Source: Basidiobolus meristosporus CBS 931.73 (Eukaryota; Basidiobolomycota; Basidiobolomycetes; Basidiobolales; Basidiobolaceae). From it: 64,000 nucleotides of DNA. Shown here in pieces: positions 30,129-42,659 of this stretch (the first letter of the stretch is position 1; each line of letters starts with the position of its first letter). The notes under the pieces were generated by a model. It worked only from the letters and a program-made list of their open reading frames with translations, made no database searches and was not told the DNA's origin. The stretch covers positions 26,881 to 90,880 of the forward strand of contig MCFE01000342.1 in assembly GCA_002104905.1 (NCBI GenBank). Direction: 5' to 3'. The position numbers and the translations under genes were made by a program.

Positions 30129-31080
30129 AAAGTTGAGAGGGTTCTCCTGAGTCTCTTTTCTTGTGATACCAATATCTTGATGGTTCAGTATTATCAGCAA
30201 GTCTTGCAAGCTTGAGTCTGTCCCTATGCACTAAGTCTTCCTGGATATTGCCTTGTTTGTCCACCAGTTGGTAAGTTGCAAATGGACATTCTCTGATGAT
30301 CTTGAATGGACCTGTCCATTGTGGCTCAAACTTCTTCCAAGTGTTGTTTCTTGGCAATACAAAGTTCCCAACTGTCAATGCTTCTGGTGCTATAGTCTTA
30401 TCAAATCTCTGCTTCATTTTTTCTGCACTTTGAGATACTTTGGTCCGTGCCTCTTGACGTCTTTGTTCCAGTTGCTGGTGACTACTTGGCTGACTAAGTT
30501 CATCTTCTAAGGCATCTGTAAGCTTGGGTTGTGTGAGATCTCCTGGAATCCTTGGTTCACATCCATACACTAAGTAAAATGGTAATTGCTGGGTGGTGTT
30601 GTGTACTCTGACTCTGCATGCAAAGAGTACTTGGTCTATATACTCATCCCATCTACTGACAACTCCATTTGCATACTTGGTCAGCATTTTTCCAAATAAT
30701 CCATTAAACCGCTCAGTTACTCCATTAGTTCTGGGATGAAATGCCAAGGTTTTCAAGTGTCTGATCTACTGCATTTCCAGGTAAGCCTCTAATGTCTTTG
30801 CCATGAGGTTTGCTCCTCTATCAGATAAGATCTCCACAGGGCATCCAAACTTCATCAGGATCTCATGGTAAATGAAACTTGCAACTTTTTGTTCACTGGC
30901 TATTGGTACAGCTTAAGCAACTGGCCATTTAGTGGCATGGTCAATTGCTACTAGGATCCAATGGTTGCATTTCCTGGTAGCTGGCAGTCTTCCAATAAAA
31001 TCAATTTGCCATCTTTCAAATGGTCTTACAGGCTCCAAGGGAAAGAGTTTGGCAATTCTCTGTGATTGTTCTGCTGAGTT
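30129..31080 (-). pseudogene. G1 integrase
   Basis: Minus reading: QIDFIGRLP (Asp 1), ILSDRGANLM (Asp 2), NGVTERFNGLFGKML (Glu), then WTGPFKIIRECPFATYQLV, a GPF-type module, and the stop just before the polypurine tract. A TAA near 30912 and a frame slip near 30756 break it. The catalytic triad is intact. Confidence 0.85.
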
Positions 31081-32145
31081 CAGTTTCTTGGATTCAAAGG
31101 CAACAGGGTAGTCCTTCCCCTTGTGTTCTTGGCTCAGCACTCCACCAATTGCATAATCTGAAGCATCTGTGCACAGAGTGAACTCTTTTCTGAAGTCTGG
31201 TATTCTTAAGCTTGGCAGCTTAGCAAGCTCATTCTTGAGCGTCTGGAAGGCGGTCTCACAAGCTATGCCCCACTGGTAGGTATTGTCTTTCTTGAGGATA
31301 TCAGTTAAAGGGGCTGCAATACTTGCAAGTGACTTGACAAATCTGCAACAATAGGAAACCATTCCAAGAAACGATCTGAGCTCTGATATGCTATGGGGCT
31401 GCTTCAACTTCTTGATTACTTCCACCTTCTTGGGGTCTAAGGTTACTCCTGTGCTAGTCACTATGTGTCCCAGATATTCTACATGTTCCTTGAGGAATTC
31501 ACACTTGGGTAGCTTGCCATAAAGCTAGTTCTCTCTTAGCTTCTTCAAGACCTTTGCAATGTGCACTAAGTGATCCTCTTCTGTCTTGCTGTATATCAGT
31601 ATATCATCTAGGTGGATTATGACAAACTTGTCTAAGTACTCCTGGAGGACAGTCTGCATCAGGGTCATGAAAGTTGCAAGGGCATTGGTGAGACCAAACC
31701 ACATGACTAAGTACTTGTAATGTCCATATCTGGTCCTAAATGCTGTCTTAGGAATATCTTTTGGTTTCACCCTAATTTGGTTGTATCCTGACATGAGGTC
31801 AATCTTGCTGAAAATGGTGGCTCCATTAAGTTGGTCCAAAAGCTCATCTATCCAAGGTATGGGGTACTTATTCTTGACGGTAACTGAGTTCCGGGCTCTG
31901 TAGTCAATGCACATCCTAAGTGTTCCATCCTTCTTTTTCACAAAAAGCACTGGTACTCCCCAGGGTGACTTGCTGGGCCAGATGTATCCTTGCTCCAATA
32001 GCTGATCAATTTGTCTCTTCATTTCCTCTAATTCCAATGGACTCATTCTGTAAGATGTCTTGCTCACTGGAGGGCTATCTCCTGTGTCAATGGCATGATC
32101 CACCTCTCTGACTGGTGGTAGGCTTACAAGCTCATCTGGAAACAC
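31081..32145 (-). pseudogene. G1 reverse transcriptase and truncated RNase H
   Basis: [47 protein letters not shown] (the DD pair intact, Tyr changed to His), then a stop near 31530 and the thumb and RNase H start ([15 protein letters not shown]). After SAEQ the sequence jumps into the integrase linker, skipping about 620 bp that G2 retains. CAA occurs at both sides of the deletion. Confidence 0.85.
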
Positions 32146-32148
32146 GTC

Positions 32149-32726
32149 CTAATATTTCTTCAAGAGAGTCTGGACCTGCTGGGGTGCTGGGGTAGAGGAA
32201 TCCTCCTGTAAAACCGCCATGAGGAACATCTGAGTACCTTTTCTAGGTACTCTACAGAACTGGGTCTTGCTAAGTTCACTTGTCTCACACATACTGGAAT
32301 TGACCAAGTTAAAATCCAGCCTGGCAGGTAATTGCTCATAGGACTTGTTGTCTTTTTGGATCTGCGTAGCATGGGTTCTCCAGTTGATTGATGGATTACA
32401 ACAAAATAGCCAGGTTTTTCCATGTACAAGGTCAAACTTGCAGTTCCCAAATATATAAGCCTGTAGGTCTTCTTCATAGTCATTGATCTTCATTCTTACT
32501 GGCTGGGTAATACGGTTGATTATGTGGGAGTTCCCATCAGCTGTGGAGACTGAAGTTGATTTGGTAGGTTCTGAGTTGATTCCAGCTTTCAAAGCATATT
32601 GCTCTGACATGTACTCATGCAATGCTCCTGAGTCAATCATGATCTTGGCAGGTACTCCATTGATTACTCCATTCAAGTACAATAACTTCCCTGAGTTTGA
32701 AGTCATTTGGGACAAGTACTCTTCCA
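32149..32726 (-). pseudogene. G1 aspartic protease
   Basis: Minus reading contains KIMIDSGALHEYMS, the retropepsin active site in its usual context, followed by a linker to RT. One stop separates it from RT (about 32146). G2 lacks this region entirely. Confidence 0.85.
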
Positions 32727-33634
32727 TCACATAAAAGGTGAGTTCTGAGTCTTCTTCAAGCTCATCTTCCACATTACTGTGTTCATGGGACTCAATATGG
32801 TTGAAGGTTCTTGTTGGCTGGTGTCCATTTCTTTTCTGAGGGCAGTACTTTGCAATATGTCCCTGCTGGTGGCAATTGAAGCAAAGTCCTCTCTTCTTGC
32901 ATTCTTCTGCATAGCATCTATTTCCGTTGGTACTGCTTCTGATTATCTTCTTTCATAATGATTATAGCCTTTCTGATTAGTCACTGTAGGCTTAGCAACT
33001 CCAAACATAGCTGAATCATAGTCAATGGTAATCTTGATGGCTTCTTCAATAGTCTGAGGTCTTTGGTAATTCACTTCCTTTGGGTTCTTTCTTTCAACCC
33101 ATCAATAAAGTATTCAACTTGATCCAAAGGGTCCATTCTTTCAATTTGTCCAAGTAGATATCTGTACTCATAGATGTATTCTTGCACCATTCCTGTCTGT
33201 CTGAGTGTCTTTAACTTCCTTCTTAGTAGTGTTTGCTGGTGTGCAGGTTCAGAAGCATCCTGAATTTCCAACACAAACTCATCCCAGGTAGAGATTGTAG
33301 AGCATCCCATCATAGTAGCTGACCTGATCTTGTTGTGGTACCACTGTAAAGCTGCATCTGCCAGGTAAGAGGCTGCATAATGCAACTTGCTCTCTGGAGC
33401 AATTCCTTTAACTTTAAAAGCTTCTTCAATCTGAAAGTGCCAAGTTCCCAGGTTTTCATTGACTCTGCCATGGTACTGGTTGACCCTCACCCTAAAGTTG
33501 CTCTTGACAGGGCTTTGCTGGCTCTGAGCCATGGTAGTCATTCCTTGTTGCTGTTGGCTGAGGATCTGGAGTAATTGTTGCTGTTGGGCCAGGATTTGCT
33601 GCATGGCATTCTTCCATTCTTGATTGTCCAACAT
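32727..33634 (-). pseudogene. G1 gag
   Basis: It starts MLDNQEWKNAMQQILAQQ, with a Gln-rich N-terminus, then the retrotransposon gag core (NLGTWHFQIEEAFK, YAASYLADAALQWYHN). A frame slip at about 33080 separates the zinc knuckle near 32870-32910, which in the G2 copy reads CFNCHQLGHIAKYC. Confidence 0.85.
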
Positions 33635-33674
33635 CTTGAGGGTGGTTTCTTCTTTCTTCAGGAGGGAGGTTTCT

Positions 33675-33692
33675 GGTTATCGCTGCTACAAA
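33675..33692 (-). other. G1 primer-binding site
   Basis: Read on the minus strand, TTTGTAGCAGCGATAACC follows the LTR. G2 and G3 read TTGGTAGCAGC and TTGGTAGCGGC. The TGGTAGC start fits the 3' end of an initiator tRNA-Met, but the tRNA is not certain. Confidence 0.5.
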
Positions 33693-34060
33693 TGTTACAA
33701 GTCTTGGTATAAGAGTTGTAGAGGAATAGGGAGTTTAGATAGTATTGTATTCACTAAAACTTGAACTGATTTTTATTGAGGTTCTAGCAGCTCCTTATAT
33801 ACATTTTGCCAGATCAATTGCTGACTGATTGTATTTCCTAATGTAGGTTGTGGCTGATGACTCATTTGATTGCATCAACATCACCCAATAAGATCCTACT
33901 TAATAAATCTATTTCTGTCTGATAAGGATCTGCTGATTCATTTGCTGACTAATGCCACTGATTTATAGATAATACTGATATACTGATAACCTCAACATAT
34001 ACTAATTGATTTTGACTAAGAACTGATCTAACTTAAACATTCAAGCGGCAAATTATAACA
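33693..34060 (-). repeat. G1 5' LTR
   Basis: 368 bp, TGTTATAATTTGCCGC to CTTGTAACA in minus orientation. It has a TATATAAGG box followed by CAATAAAAA. Confidence 0.9.
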
Positions 34061-34622
34061 GCTGTGCTCTGTGTGCCAACTCATTACATCCATGAAAGAC
34101 TTGAAAGTAATATTCATAACGAGAATGGAATATGAGAGTACCTATGACTTCATCTGTTTTCCCATCTCATCACACATCTGCTCCATAGGAAGCTCCCAAA
34201 AGGTGAAGCAAGGTCCAATATTCTCAATGCACCAAGTAAGATGAAGTAGCAAATGGCTACAGTAGCAGATGAGATCTATGCATTCAGCTTTATGGCGGTA
34301 GTATAACCACTCCAATTCTGTCACAAACTCTTTGCACAAAACCTGTGGATACATCAAGTTGGCATTGGTGATCCACTTGTGAATAAATACTTCTAAAATT
34401 TCCACATATAACTCCTGTTGCTTCCAATATATTCTTGGTAGTAATGGCTTCCAAAGACCATTTGAATAAATGCACATCCAGTCCATTGGGTCCATGCACT
34501 TGCGTTGTTGCATATGCATACAAATGCTGATTGGAGTCCTTGTGAAGTACTTAGAGTAACAGATATTTTGTAGTATCTTGCTAATTCTTTCAAGTCTCTC
34601 CAGTATCTCCAAGGGCTCATTT
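34061..34622 (-). pseudogene. CACTA Tnp2 C-terminal fragment (copy 3)
   Basis: Minus reading from 34620: NEPLEILERLERI, WMCIYSNGLWKPLLPRIYW, LCKEFVTELEWLY, then LLHLTWCIENIGPCFTFWELPMEQ. This order (CIYS block, core Leu-rich helices, CxxxxGP...FW) is the known Tnp2 C-terminal half. Open for 162 codons. An LTR (34623) cuts it, and G1 sits in its 3' flank. Confidence 0.7.
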
Positions 34623-34888
34623 TGTTGCAATACTCTGAGGAGTATTGGAAGTGATGTGGAGAACTAGAGGACTTACATGTTATTCACTAGTAGATTTATT
34701 GATCAAAGTATGGTATTTATACTTTTGATAAAGTAGAGCAAACAAATTTGTAGAGTTTGTTAAGGAATGTCCCAAGAATATGTGTGCAAAGTTTTGGGGC
34801 TTTTGGACAACGCTAAGAAATATCATAATCTGGGTACCTAATAATTTGTTAGCATGAAAGTTTAGGTGACAACTTAATAATTACAACA
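34623..34888 (-). repeat. Copia solo LTR, subfamily B, internally deleted
   Basis: TGTTGTAA to TTGCAACA in minus orientation, 266 bp against 349 for the full LTR. It matches 15430-15778. The inverted repeat around the TATA box is kept (ATCAAAAGTAT with ATACTTTGAT). No target duplication seen. Confidence 0.8.
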
Positions 34889-34898
34889 ATATCTTGAA

Positions 34899-36880
34899 TT
34901 GATGGGTTTTGAACCAACTCAATGGAGACACCATACTCAGTAATATTGACCTCAAACCAGGATATATCCAGATTATGATGAAACCAGCAGATATCCCCAA
35001 TACAATGTCCAGGATCAGATATGGATATAATGAATACTTAGTTGTAAGTTTTGGCCTCACCAATGACATTCATGACCTTGATGCAAACAGTCTTCCAGGA
35101 GCACTTAGACAAGCTTGTTGTAATCTACTTAGATGTGATACTGATTTAAACCAAGACAGAAGAGGACCACTTGAGGCAGATTGATAAGGTCCACAAGAAG
35201 CTAACAGAGTGCAAACTATACGGCAAGCTAGGAAAGTGTGAGCTCTTCAAGGAACACATTGAGTGTCTGGGACTGATAGTAACTAGTACAGGAGTGATCT
35301 TAGACCCAAAGAAAGTGGAAGTTATCAAGAATCCAAGGCAGCCCTACAGTAATTTGGAGCTCAGCTCATTTCTTGGAAAGGCTTACTATAGCTTGAGACT
35401 TGTCAAGTCCATTGCAAGTGTTACAGCCCTTTGACTGATATTCTCCAGAAAGACAACACCTTTAAGTGGGATATAGCCTATCAGTTTGCCTTTTAGATGC
35501 ACAAGAATGAGCTGACCAAGCTGCCAAGCTAAAAATACCTGACTTCAGGAAAGAGTTTACCCTCTGCACAGATGCCTCAGATTATGTAATTGGTGGACAA
35601 CTGGGCTAATAACATGAAGGAAAGGAATACCCAGCTGTTTTTGAATCCAAGAGGTTGAACTCTGCAGAACAAAACTATCCAGTGCTTGGGAAGGAGATGC
35701 TTGCCTTAATATAGGGCTTAAAGACATAGAGATGCTACATTAAGGGAGTCAAGTGCGCTGTGAAGACTGATCATACCTCACTCAAGTATTTATTTACTCA
35801 GAGGGTACTATCTCAAAGAATGACAAGATGGAGTGAATATACTCAGCAATTAGGCCTGGAAATTGTCTACTGCCTTGGGAAAGATAATACATTGCTGACA
35901 CCTTGTCAAGACTGGAGCAAGTTGCTCAACCCAACCAGGTGCATGAGACAGATTGGCCTAGCCAATTATCAAGGCACTTAGGTGACCATGTCATTCTTGA
36001 TGAGCTGGATGAAAATATATAGAAACTATCTTGGATGAAGCTAGCAAATTTGTAACACAGGATGAAACACTCCACTAAGTTGATGATGGAAGCCCTATTA
36101 CCTATTGCCCCATATTGCTTGCCTGGATTAAATATACAATCTAAACAATGGATATGGACAACTTGGAATTGAAGGAATCTATAGCCCTATAAAAGCTAGA
36201 GCATAGTGGCCCCAAATGAAGCAAGATATTAAAGCTAGTGAAAACATGCCCAAGTTGCAAAATCCACCAAGGTTAACCACAAAGTAAGCTGAAATCTTTC
36301 ACTTTGAGCTTCCAAGACCATATGAGAGATGCATTATTGACTTGACTGGAACACTGCCAACTACTAGGAAATGCAATTGGTGAGCTCTAGTAGTAAGTGA
36401 CCATGCTACCAAATTAGCAGTGGTCAGAGCTTTACCAGTTACCTGTGAACAAGAAGCTGCAAGCTTCATCTGCCATGAGATCCTGATAAATCTTGTATGC
36501 CCTGTGAAGATCCTGTCTGATAGAGGAGCAAACTTTATGGCAAGAACATTTGAAGACTGCCTGTATATGCAGCAGATCCAAAATTTGAGAATTTTGACAT
36601 ATCACCCTCTAACCAATGGTGTCACTTAGAGGTTAAATGCACTGCTTGGAAAAATACTGACCAAGTATGCGAATGAAGCTGCAAATGGGTGGGTCAGTCA
36701 TATCAGTCAAGTACTGTGTGCCTGCACAGTCAGGATGCACAACACTACCTAACAATTGCCATTTTACTTAGTGTATAGATGTGAGCCATGGACTCCAGGA
36801 GACCTCACACAGACAACATTCAACAACAACTTGAACAACAAACTCACTCAGCCTAGTAGATTCCAGCAATTGGAGCAATA
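34899..36880 (+). pseudogene. Gypsy relic, RT to integrase (G family)
   Basis: It follows G2 from LNGDTILSNIDLKPGY (RT) through HIECLGLIVTSTGVI, RNase H (LKYLFTQRVLSQRMTRWSEY) and integrase (ILSDRGANFMARTF, near 36510). Many stops. It ends in the integrase C-terminus at about 36880, where gene X sequence begins. Confidence 0.8.
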
Positions 36881-36885
36881 GTGCT

Positions 36886-37221
36886 CTTGCTGGTTCCCAA
36901 CCTAACCCCACCACTGACAGCAGCAGAAGAACAGTTTGACAACAGCTTGCTTTGACATTCAGTGCAACAAGTGGGGCTACAACCAAAGAAAGTCCCTGTG
37001 GACAATGTGCCCACTGAAGTAAGTAATGCAGACTCCTCATGCTCTCAGTCAAGTAGGCTACTGGAATCTCTGTGGAGCCGCAAGCTGCCCATGTTGCTGA
37101 GGCATATTAAGTGTTGCAGAATGGTACCTTTGTTTGAAGGCCAGCAAGTGGCTGTCATAACATCTATACCACCTATATTAGCAAGCATTGTCAGCTCAAA
37201 CCAAAGCATCAATGAGGCAAT
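36886..37221 (+). pseudogene. Gene X N-terminal fragment (copy 3)
   Basis: It matches 5632-5967 (SGSQPNPTTDSSRRTV, ALTFSATSGA) with stops and frame slips. It is ended by the gypsy LTR at 37222, inserted at the equivalent of about 5967. Confidence 0.8.
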
Positions 37222-37589
37222 TGTTTTGATCTACTGCTTGAATTTTTACGTTAGATCAGTTTTTAGTCAAATGAAGTAGTAATAGGTTTAGCCTATCAGT
37301 TTATCAGTTTTATCTATCAAATCAGCAGTGTTAGTCAGCATGTGAATCTGTCAATCCTTATCACACAGAATCTGATATAATAAGTATGATCTTATTTGGG
37401 AATAATTATGCAATCAAATAAGTCATCAGCCACACCTACACTAAGAAATAGAGTTAGTCAGCAATTAAACTGGCAAAGTGTATATAATGAGCTGGTGGAA
37501 CCTCAATAAAAATCAGTTCAAGTCTTAGTGAATACAATACTAGTTTAACTCTCTATTCCTCTACAACTCTTCTGCCAAGATTGGTAACA
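37222..37589 (+). repeat. Gypsy LTR, G family (G3)
   Basis: 368 bp, TGTTTTGATCTACTGC to TTGGTAACA. Same family as the G1 and G2 LTRs, more diverged. Confidence 0.85.
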
Positions 37590-38966
37590 TTGGTAGCGGC
37601 ATTAATCCAAAACCTCCCTCCTGACAAAGAAGAATCCTTCCCCAAGATGTCAGAAAATCAAAAGCAGTATAATGCTTTGCATCAAATCCTGGCCCTATAG
37701 CAACACTTACTCCAGATCCACAGCCAGCAGCAACAAGGAATGACTGCCATGGTGCAGGACCAGCAAAACCCTATCACAAGCCACTTACGTGCAAAGGTCA
37801 ACTGGTACCATGGAAGAGTCAATGAAAACCTGGGAACTTGGCTCATTCAGATTGAAGAAGCTTTTAAAGCTAAAGGAATTGCTCCAGAAAGCAAGTTGCA
37901 TTATGCAGCTTCTTACCTGGTAGATGCAGCTTTACAGTGGTACCGCAACAAGATCAGGTCAGCCACTATGATAGGATACTTTACAATCTCTACATGAGAT
38001 GAGTGTGTGTCAGAAATTCAGGATGCCTTTGAACCCCTACACCTGCAGACACTACTAGGGAGAAAGATGAAGATGCTTGGACAGAAAGGAATGGTCCAAC
38101 AGTGCATCTATTGATACAGATGTCTACTTGGATGGATTAAAAGAACAAACCCCCTGGATCAGGTTGAATACTTTATTGATGGGTGGAAAGAAAGAATTTA
38201 AGAGGAAGTGAATTATCAAAGACCTCAGACTATTGAAGATGCCATCAAGATTACTATCAACTATGACTCAGCTATGTTTGCTGTTAGGAAGCCTACATTT
38301 ACTAATCAGAGAAGCTACAATCACTATGAAAGAAGACTATCAGAAGCACTGCCAATGGAAATAGACACTATGCAGAAAAATCCTACCTCAGAAGAATGTA
38401 AGAAGAAAGGACCTTGCCTCATTTGCCACCAGCAGGAACATATTGTAAAGTACTGTCCTCAGAAAAGTAATGGACACCGGGCATCAAGTACCTGCAACTA
38501 TCTTGAAGCCCTTGAGAATAGTTACATGGAGGACTAACTTGAAGAAGACTAGAACTCACCTTTCATATGACAGAAGAATACCTATCCCAGATGATTTCAA
38601 ACTCAGGAAAGCTATTCCACTTGAATGGAGCAATCAGTAGAGCACCTGCCAAGATCATGATTGGCTCAGGAGCATCACATGAGTACATGTCAGAGCAATT
38701 TGTTTAAAAGCTGGAATCAACTTGGAACTCACCAAATCAACTTCAGTCTCAACAGCTAATGAAAACTTTTATGTGATCAACTGTATTACTCAGCTAGTAT
38801 GGATAAAGATCAATGACTATGAAGAAGACCTACTGGCCTATATGTATGGGTAAGGCAAGTTTGACCTTGTACCTGGAAAAACCTGGCTATTCTGATGTAA
38901 GCCAGCAATTAACTGGGGACCCCATACTACTCAGATCCAGAAGAACAACAAGCCCTATGAGCTATT
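37590..38966 (+). pseudogene. G3 gag and protease relic
   Basis: A primer-binding site (TTGGTAGCGGC) follows the LTR. Gag starts MSENQKQYNALHQIL at about 37648, with the same core as G1 and G2, stops at several places, and the zinc knuckle CLICHQQEHIVKYC near 38417-38455. The protease region is recognisable near 38640 (MIGSGASHEYMS, where the active-site Asp is Gly). It breaks off at 38966. Confidence 0.8.
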
Positions 38967-39040
38967 AGGCTTGTTCTGTTGGATAGTGCCACATTGAGCC
39001 ATGAGTGCCAAATGATGCCATAGTGTGCCAAGGAGGTTAA
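38967..39040. mobile_element. Harbinger/MITE left-end fragment
   Basis: AGGCTTGTTCTGTTGGATAG followed by TGCCACATTGAGCCATGAGTG closely matches the MITE end at 56695 and resembles H1. The opposite end is not found. Confidence 0.7.
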
Positions 39041-39276
39041 GTGGGCCAGATAGCATCTTGATTCTGCAAAGTCTGTAGTTCTTCTCATCAAACATCTCCT
39101 TTACAGGGAAGATGCATATGTTGTTCTGATTGATGGTAGCATTTATCTCTGGAGTAGACTAAGGCAATTGCGGCTCATAACCTATTGCAATTTAACCTGG
39201 ATAAAAGGAACTTATCAAAATATAGTGATAGTAGCTGAGTTGTTAATTTGTAAGAAAGCTTTGTATTTATGCCTTT
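39041..39276. other. Unassigned
   Basis: About 236 bp between a MITE end and a copia LTR. I see no gene or repeat in it. Confidence 0.4.
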
Positions 39277-39538
39277 TGTAGAAGTAACACAACTGGAACA
39301 CTAAGTAAGGAGGCTTCTCAACACTCACAAATATTCTGTTACACTTTCAGGGTTATTACATAATGTTTGGAAAAAGTGCTAATTTGATCTGGACTACAAC
39401 AAAATAATCATAGGATCATTGATCTGAAGAGAGTGGCAAAGTAAGGGTTGTAGGTGAGCACTAGAGAGACCAAGACTAGTCCAGAATTGTTAGGTAAACT
39501 TTTAGCAGCTGAAAGACACTGAGTAGTCCAACATTACA
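39277..39538 (-). repeat. Copia LTR, subfamily C
   Basis: It matches the LTRs at 49435-49702 and 48724-48987 (core CCAAGACTAGTCCAGAATTG). About 262 bp. No neighbouring pol, so a solo LTR or relic. Confidence 0.75.
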
Positions 39539-39549
39539 GCAGCAGCAAG

Positions 39550-40830
39550 GTCCAATATTATTAACACTCTAAGCATAATGGAGTAATAAATGGATAGAGT
39601 AGCACCGGAGATCCATGTGTTCAGCTCTATCTTTGTTATATACCCACTCATATCTTGTCACAAACGCATTACACAAAAGCTGTAGATGCATCAAGTTGAT
39701 ATCAGTGAAGCACTGCTGGATAAATATCCCTACATTGTCCACATATGACTCCCAATGCTTCCAATGTACCCTTGGTAGATAGGACCTATGAAGGCCACCG
39801 GAATAAATACATATCCAGTTCATCCAGTCCTTGCACTTGAATTGTTGCATATGTATAAGAATGCTGATTGGAGCCCATGAGAAGTACTTCAGGTAGCAGA
39901 TGCTCTGTATTATGTTATCAGTTATTTTGAGTTTCTCCAGTATCTGAAAGGGCTCATTTAGCTTGAAATGTCCCATGTGCTACTTGGTCACCAGTATAGG
40001 GATATTGTAAAAAATGAAATGCATTGCTCCCAGTGGAAAGCTTTTGCTCCAACAGATACCCTTTAATCTAAGTATCTTTGGTTCCCTGAATAATTCCATA
40101 TTCCAGCCCAAAGCTTGTAGCTTGCCAACTTTACTGCAATTACATGCTGACTTCTGTCCCCTGGATTTCACACACTTTACAGTTTGAAAGCATACAAAAC
40201 TCATCCAGCAATGGAAACAGGTAGCTACCAAGGTTGGATGTTGATATAGGCCCAGATACCAATGAAACTATCATCAAAATTCTGCTGACATTGTAAGATA
40301 GGCAGCAGATTCAGGTTGATGAGAATCAATGGCCAGCAGGATTGGCTGCTAGAGTATTGGTGTAATGAGGATCCAAAGTAGCCCTAGCTTCTTAGCTTTT
40401 TGTAATATTTGCCATCACACTTATTGGATATGTTTTCACCTGGTTGATACAAATTGCAGTACTTTGCAGCATCACATACTTGTTGGACTGCATGAGCCTT
40501 ATTAGACAGGGTATTAACAGAATATATCCAGAGTATAAGCAATGATCTCCCTCAATATTAGTGAACTCCTGACAAGTTGGACACCTTGTAATGGTGGCAT
40601 TTTCTGATGTGAATACCATGCAACTGTTAATACATGCTAGTAACAGAATGGTCTCTGGGTCATATGTTGCCAGCTGCATGACAATTGTTCATTTATACCA
40701 TGCACATGGGAAGTTGCATCCAAGGATGATTTTAGCAAGAGGTAATTGTTAATCCTCAAAGCCCCCATTACTGAATTTGAGTTAAAATATCCCACTGCTC
40801 TAGCCACATTATCACATCATAGGGAGCTCA
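39550..40830 (-). pseudogene. CACTA Tnp2 transposase, longest copy (copy 2)
   Basis: Minus strand, N to C: ACINSCMVFTSENATI and CPTCQEF (40560-40680), YILLIPCLIRLMQSNKYVML, a break at 40232-40390, FPLGAMHFIFYNIPILV (near 40000), then WMNWICIYSGGLHRSYLPRVHW and LLCNAFVTRYEWVY (39569-39976). These are the ordered blocks of Tnp2 (Transposase_21-like) of CACTA elements. The DDE residues cannot all be placed. The N-terminus is joined to X at 40826 by a deletion that removed the intergenic region. Confidence 0.75.
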
Positions 40831-42343
40831 AGTGGCTCAATGTCACAGCCAGGAGTTGAGCCATATCCCAATGTAACAGCAGAGGAATATTATACCATCT
40901 TTGAAGCACAACAACTGTGCTCAAAGATACAGCCCACAGAGAAACCTGTCACATCATGGGAGGGAGAAAATATAGTGTTTATGCCAAAGCTCAATATTCA
41001 AAAGACATTGAAGATCCATAAAGCTGTTGAGTGCAATGTGGAGAGGGGGCTAATACTTAAGAGGCTGTTAGATGCATATCTTGCTAACATCTCAAGGCAA
41101 GCATACCATGGGACCACCAGGAACTCAAGGTCAAGCAGAAAGTACATGACTGGTTCCATGAGCATTATCTTGCATTTAAATAAGCTAACAGATTTTGGGC
41201 CAGCATTGGCATGCTAAGAAAGTATATCTGGAATAGCAGAAACTCTCAAAGGCAGAATAACAAGGGCGCAATGGCTAAAAACCAGCAGCTTCCTCAGGAG
41301 CATATTATATGCCAGGCCAAATGCTCCAAACAAGTGTCAAACAGGCATCAGGTGGCTGGAAGAGTGCCAATAAGGGAAAAGCAGACAGATGTGGAGAAAC
41401 CAGCACAACATTTACACAGGAAAAAGTGTAGTTTTACTCAAGAAGCACTCAATAAAAGTAGCAGTAATAAAGACAAGCAGCTACCTCAGGAGCCTGTCAC
41501 AGCATGGGCTGAAAGCTTGAAACTAGCAGAAAAGAAGAGTCTGGTTGCCTGCAGAGTGACAGCAAGGGACAATCAGGTCAAAACAGAGGCATCTGAGCAG
41601 TATTTGACTATGAGAAAATGTATTCCAGTACAAGAAGCATACAAATATGGCATTATTGAATGACCTGGCAGTGATAAAGGAAAAGGTAAAGGGGAAAAAG
41701 TCTACCCAAGCCAGAGGCAGGGAAGCATGAAAAAAAAGCTGCAGCTCCTGGCAATTAATGCTGTATTCCTGGAACAGACTGAGTCCTATCATTGCTAAGA
41801 AGAATTGCCAACTAGAAAGCAGCTTATTTCACAAGAGCTGGAAGAGCTACCAATTAAGCTACACTCCAGTTAGTAGATGAGTTTGCAGAAAAAGGCAATT
41901 TGCCTACCACAGCCTCCACAACCTCCATTGTTGACATAGTGGAGATCCCATTAACAGACAAGGCTACAACGTCAAGAGCTCAAAAGACTATTACAATGCC
42001 TTCAGTGGAGTTTTGGAATATTAATAGGCACACCAAGAGGTTGCAGCACTTCTTCAAGAGCAGTGCTCAAGAAAACGCACTGGAATATTGCAAGGATATA
42101 TTGCAAAGACTAACAGATGAGGAGCTAGACCTTGCAGTGCCAGCTGAAGGCCAGGACGTATGGGAACTAGTGAATGAACAGTGGCATAAAGCCATTGGGT
42201 TCCTGCCAAAGTCATGGAACCAGAGCATTAAAACAGAAATGCATATTCAGTGGTGGATTTTAATAGAGTTACTTGTTGAGTGTGGGGTTGGGCTTAATGT
42301 TACTGTAGGGTATAGAGACTTGTATAGGTTAATACAATTGGCA
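40826..42343 (+). pseudogene. Gene X, C-terminal two thirds (copy 2)
   Basis: It begins at the equivalent of 6112 in copy 1 (SSMSQPGVEPYPNVTAEEYYT). Frame breaks near 41050, 41211 and 41663. The last part, 41900-42343, is open and carries the frame lost in copy 1, through HIQWWILIELLVECG to GYRDLYRLIQLAIN. The codon equivalent to the stop at 6931 is CAA. It ends at the truncated G2 LTR. Confidence 0.8.
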
Positions 42344-42659
42344 ATCAATTAGTATATGTTTAGGTTATCAGTATATCAGTATTATCTATCAAATCAGTGG
42401 CATTAGTCAGCAAATGAATCAGCAATCCTTATCAGACAGAAATAGATATACTAAGTAGGATGTTATTAGGTGATGATGATGCAATCAAATGAGTCATCAG
42501 CCACAACCTACATTTGGAAATACAATTAGTTGGCAATTGATCTGGCAAATGTATATAAGGGGCTGCTGGAACCTCAATAAAAATCAGTCAAGTTTTAGTG
42601 AATACAATACTAGCTAAACTCTCTATTCTTATACAACTCTCAAACCAAGACTTGTAACA
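42343..42659 (+). repeat. G2 5' LTR, 5'-truncated
   Basis: It aligns with 46252-46570. The first 49 bp are missing; ATCAATT is shared with the end of X at the junction, which suggests a microhomology-mediated deletion. Confidence 0.85.

Larger units (their letters stand above)
29748..34060 (-). mobile_element. Gypsy element G1, both LTRs, internally deleted
   Basis: 4313 bp in minus orientation with LTRs of 369 and 368 bp, primer-binding site, gag, protease, RT, partial RNase H, integrase and polypurine tract. A deletion of RNase H and the integrase zinc region at about 31080 makes it defective. The LTRs differ at a few positions, so it is older than the 20242 element. Confidence 0.9.
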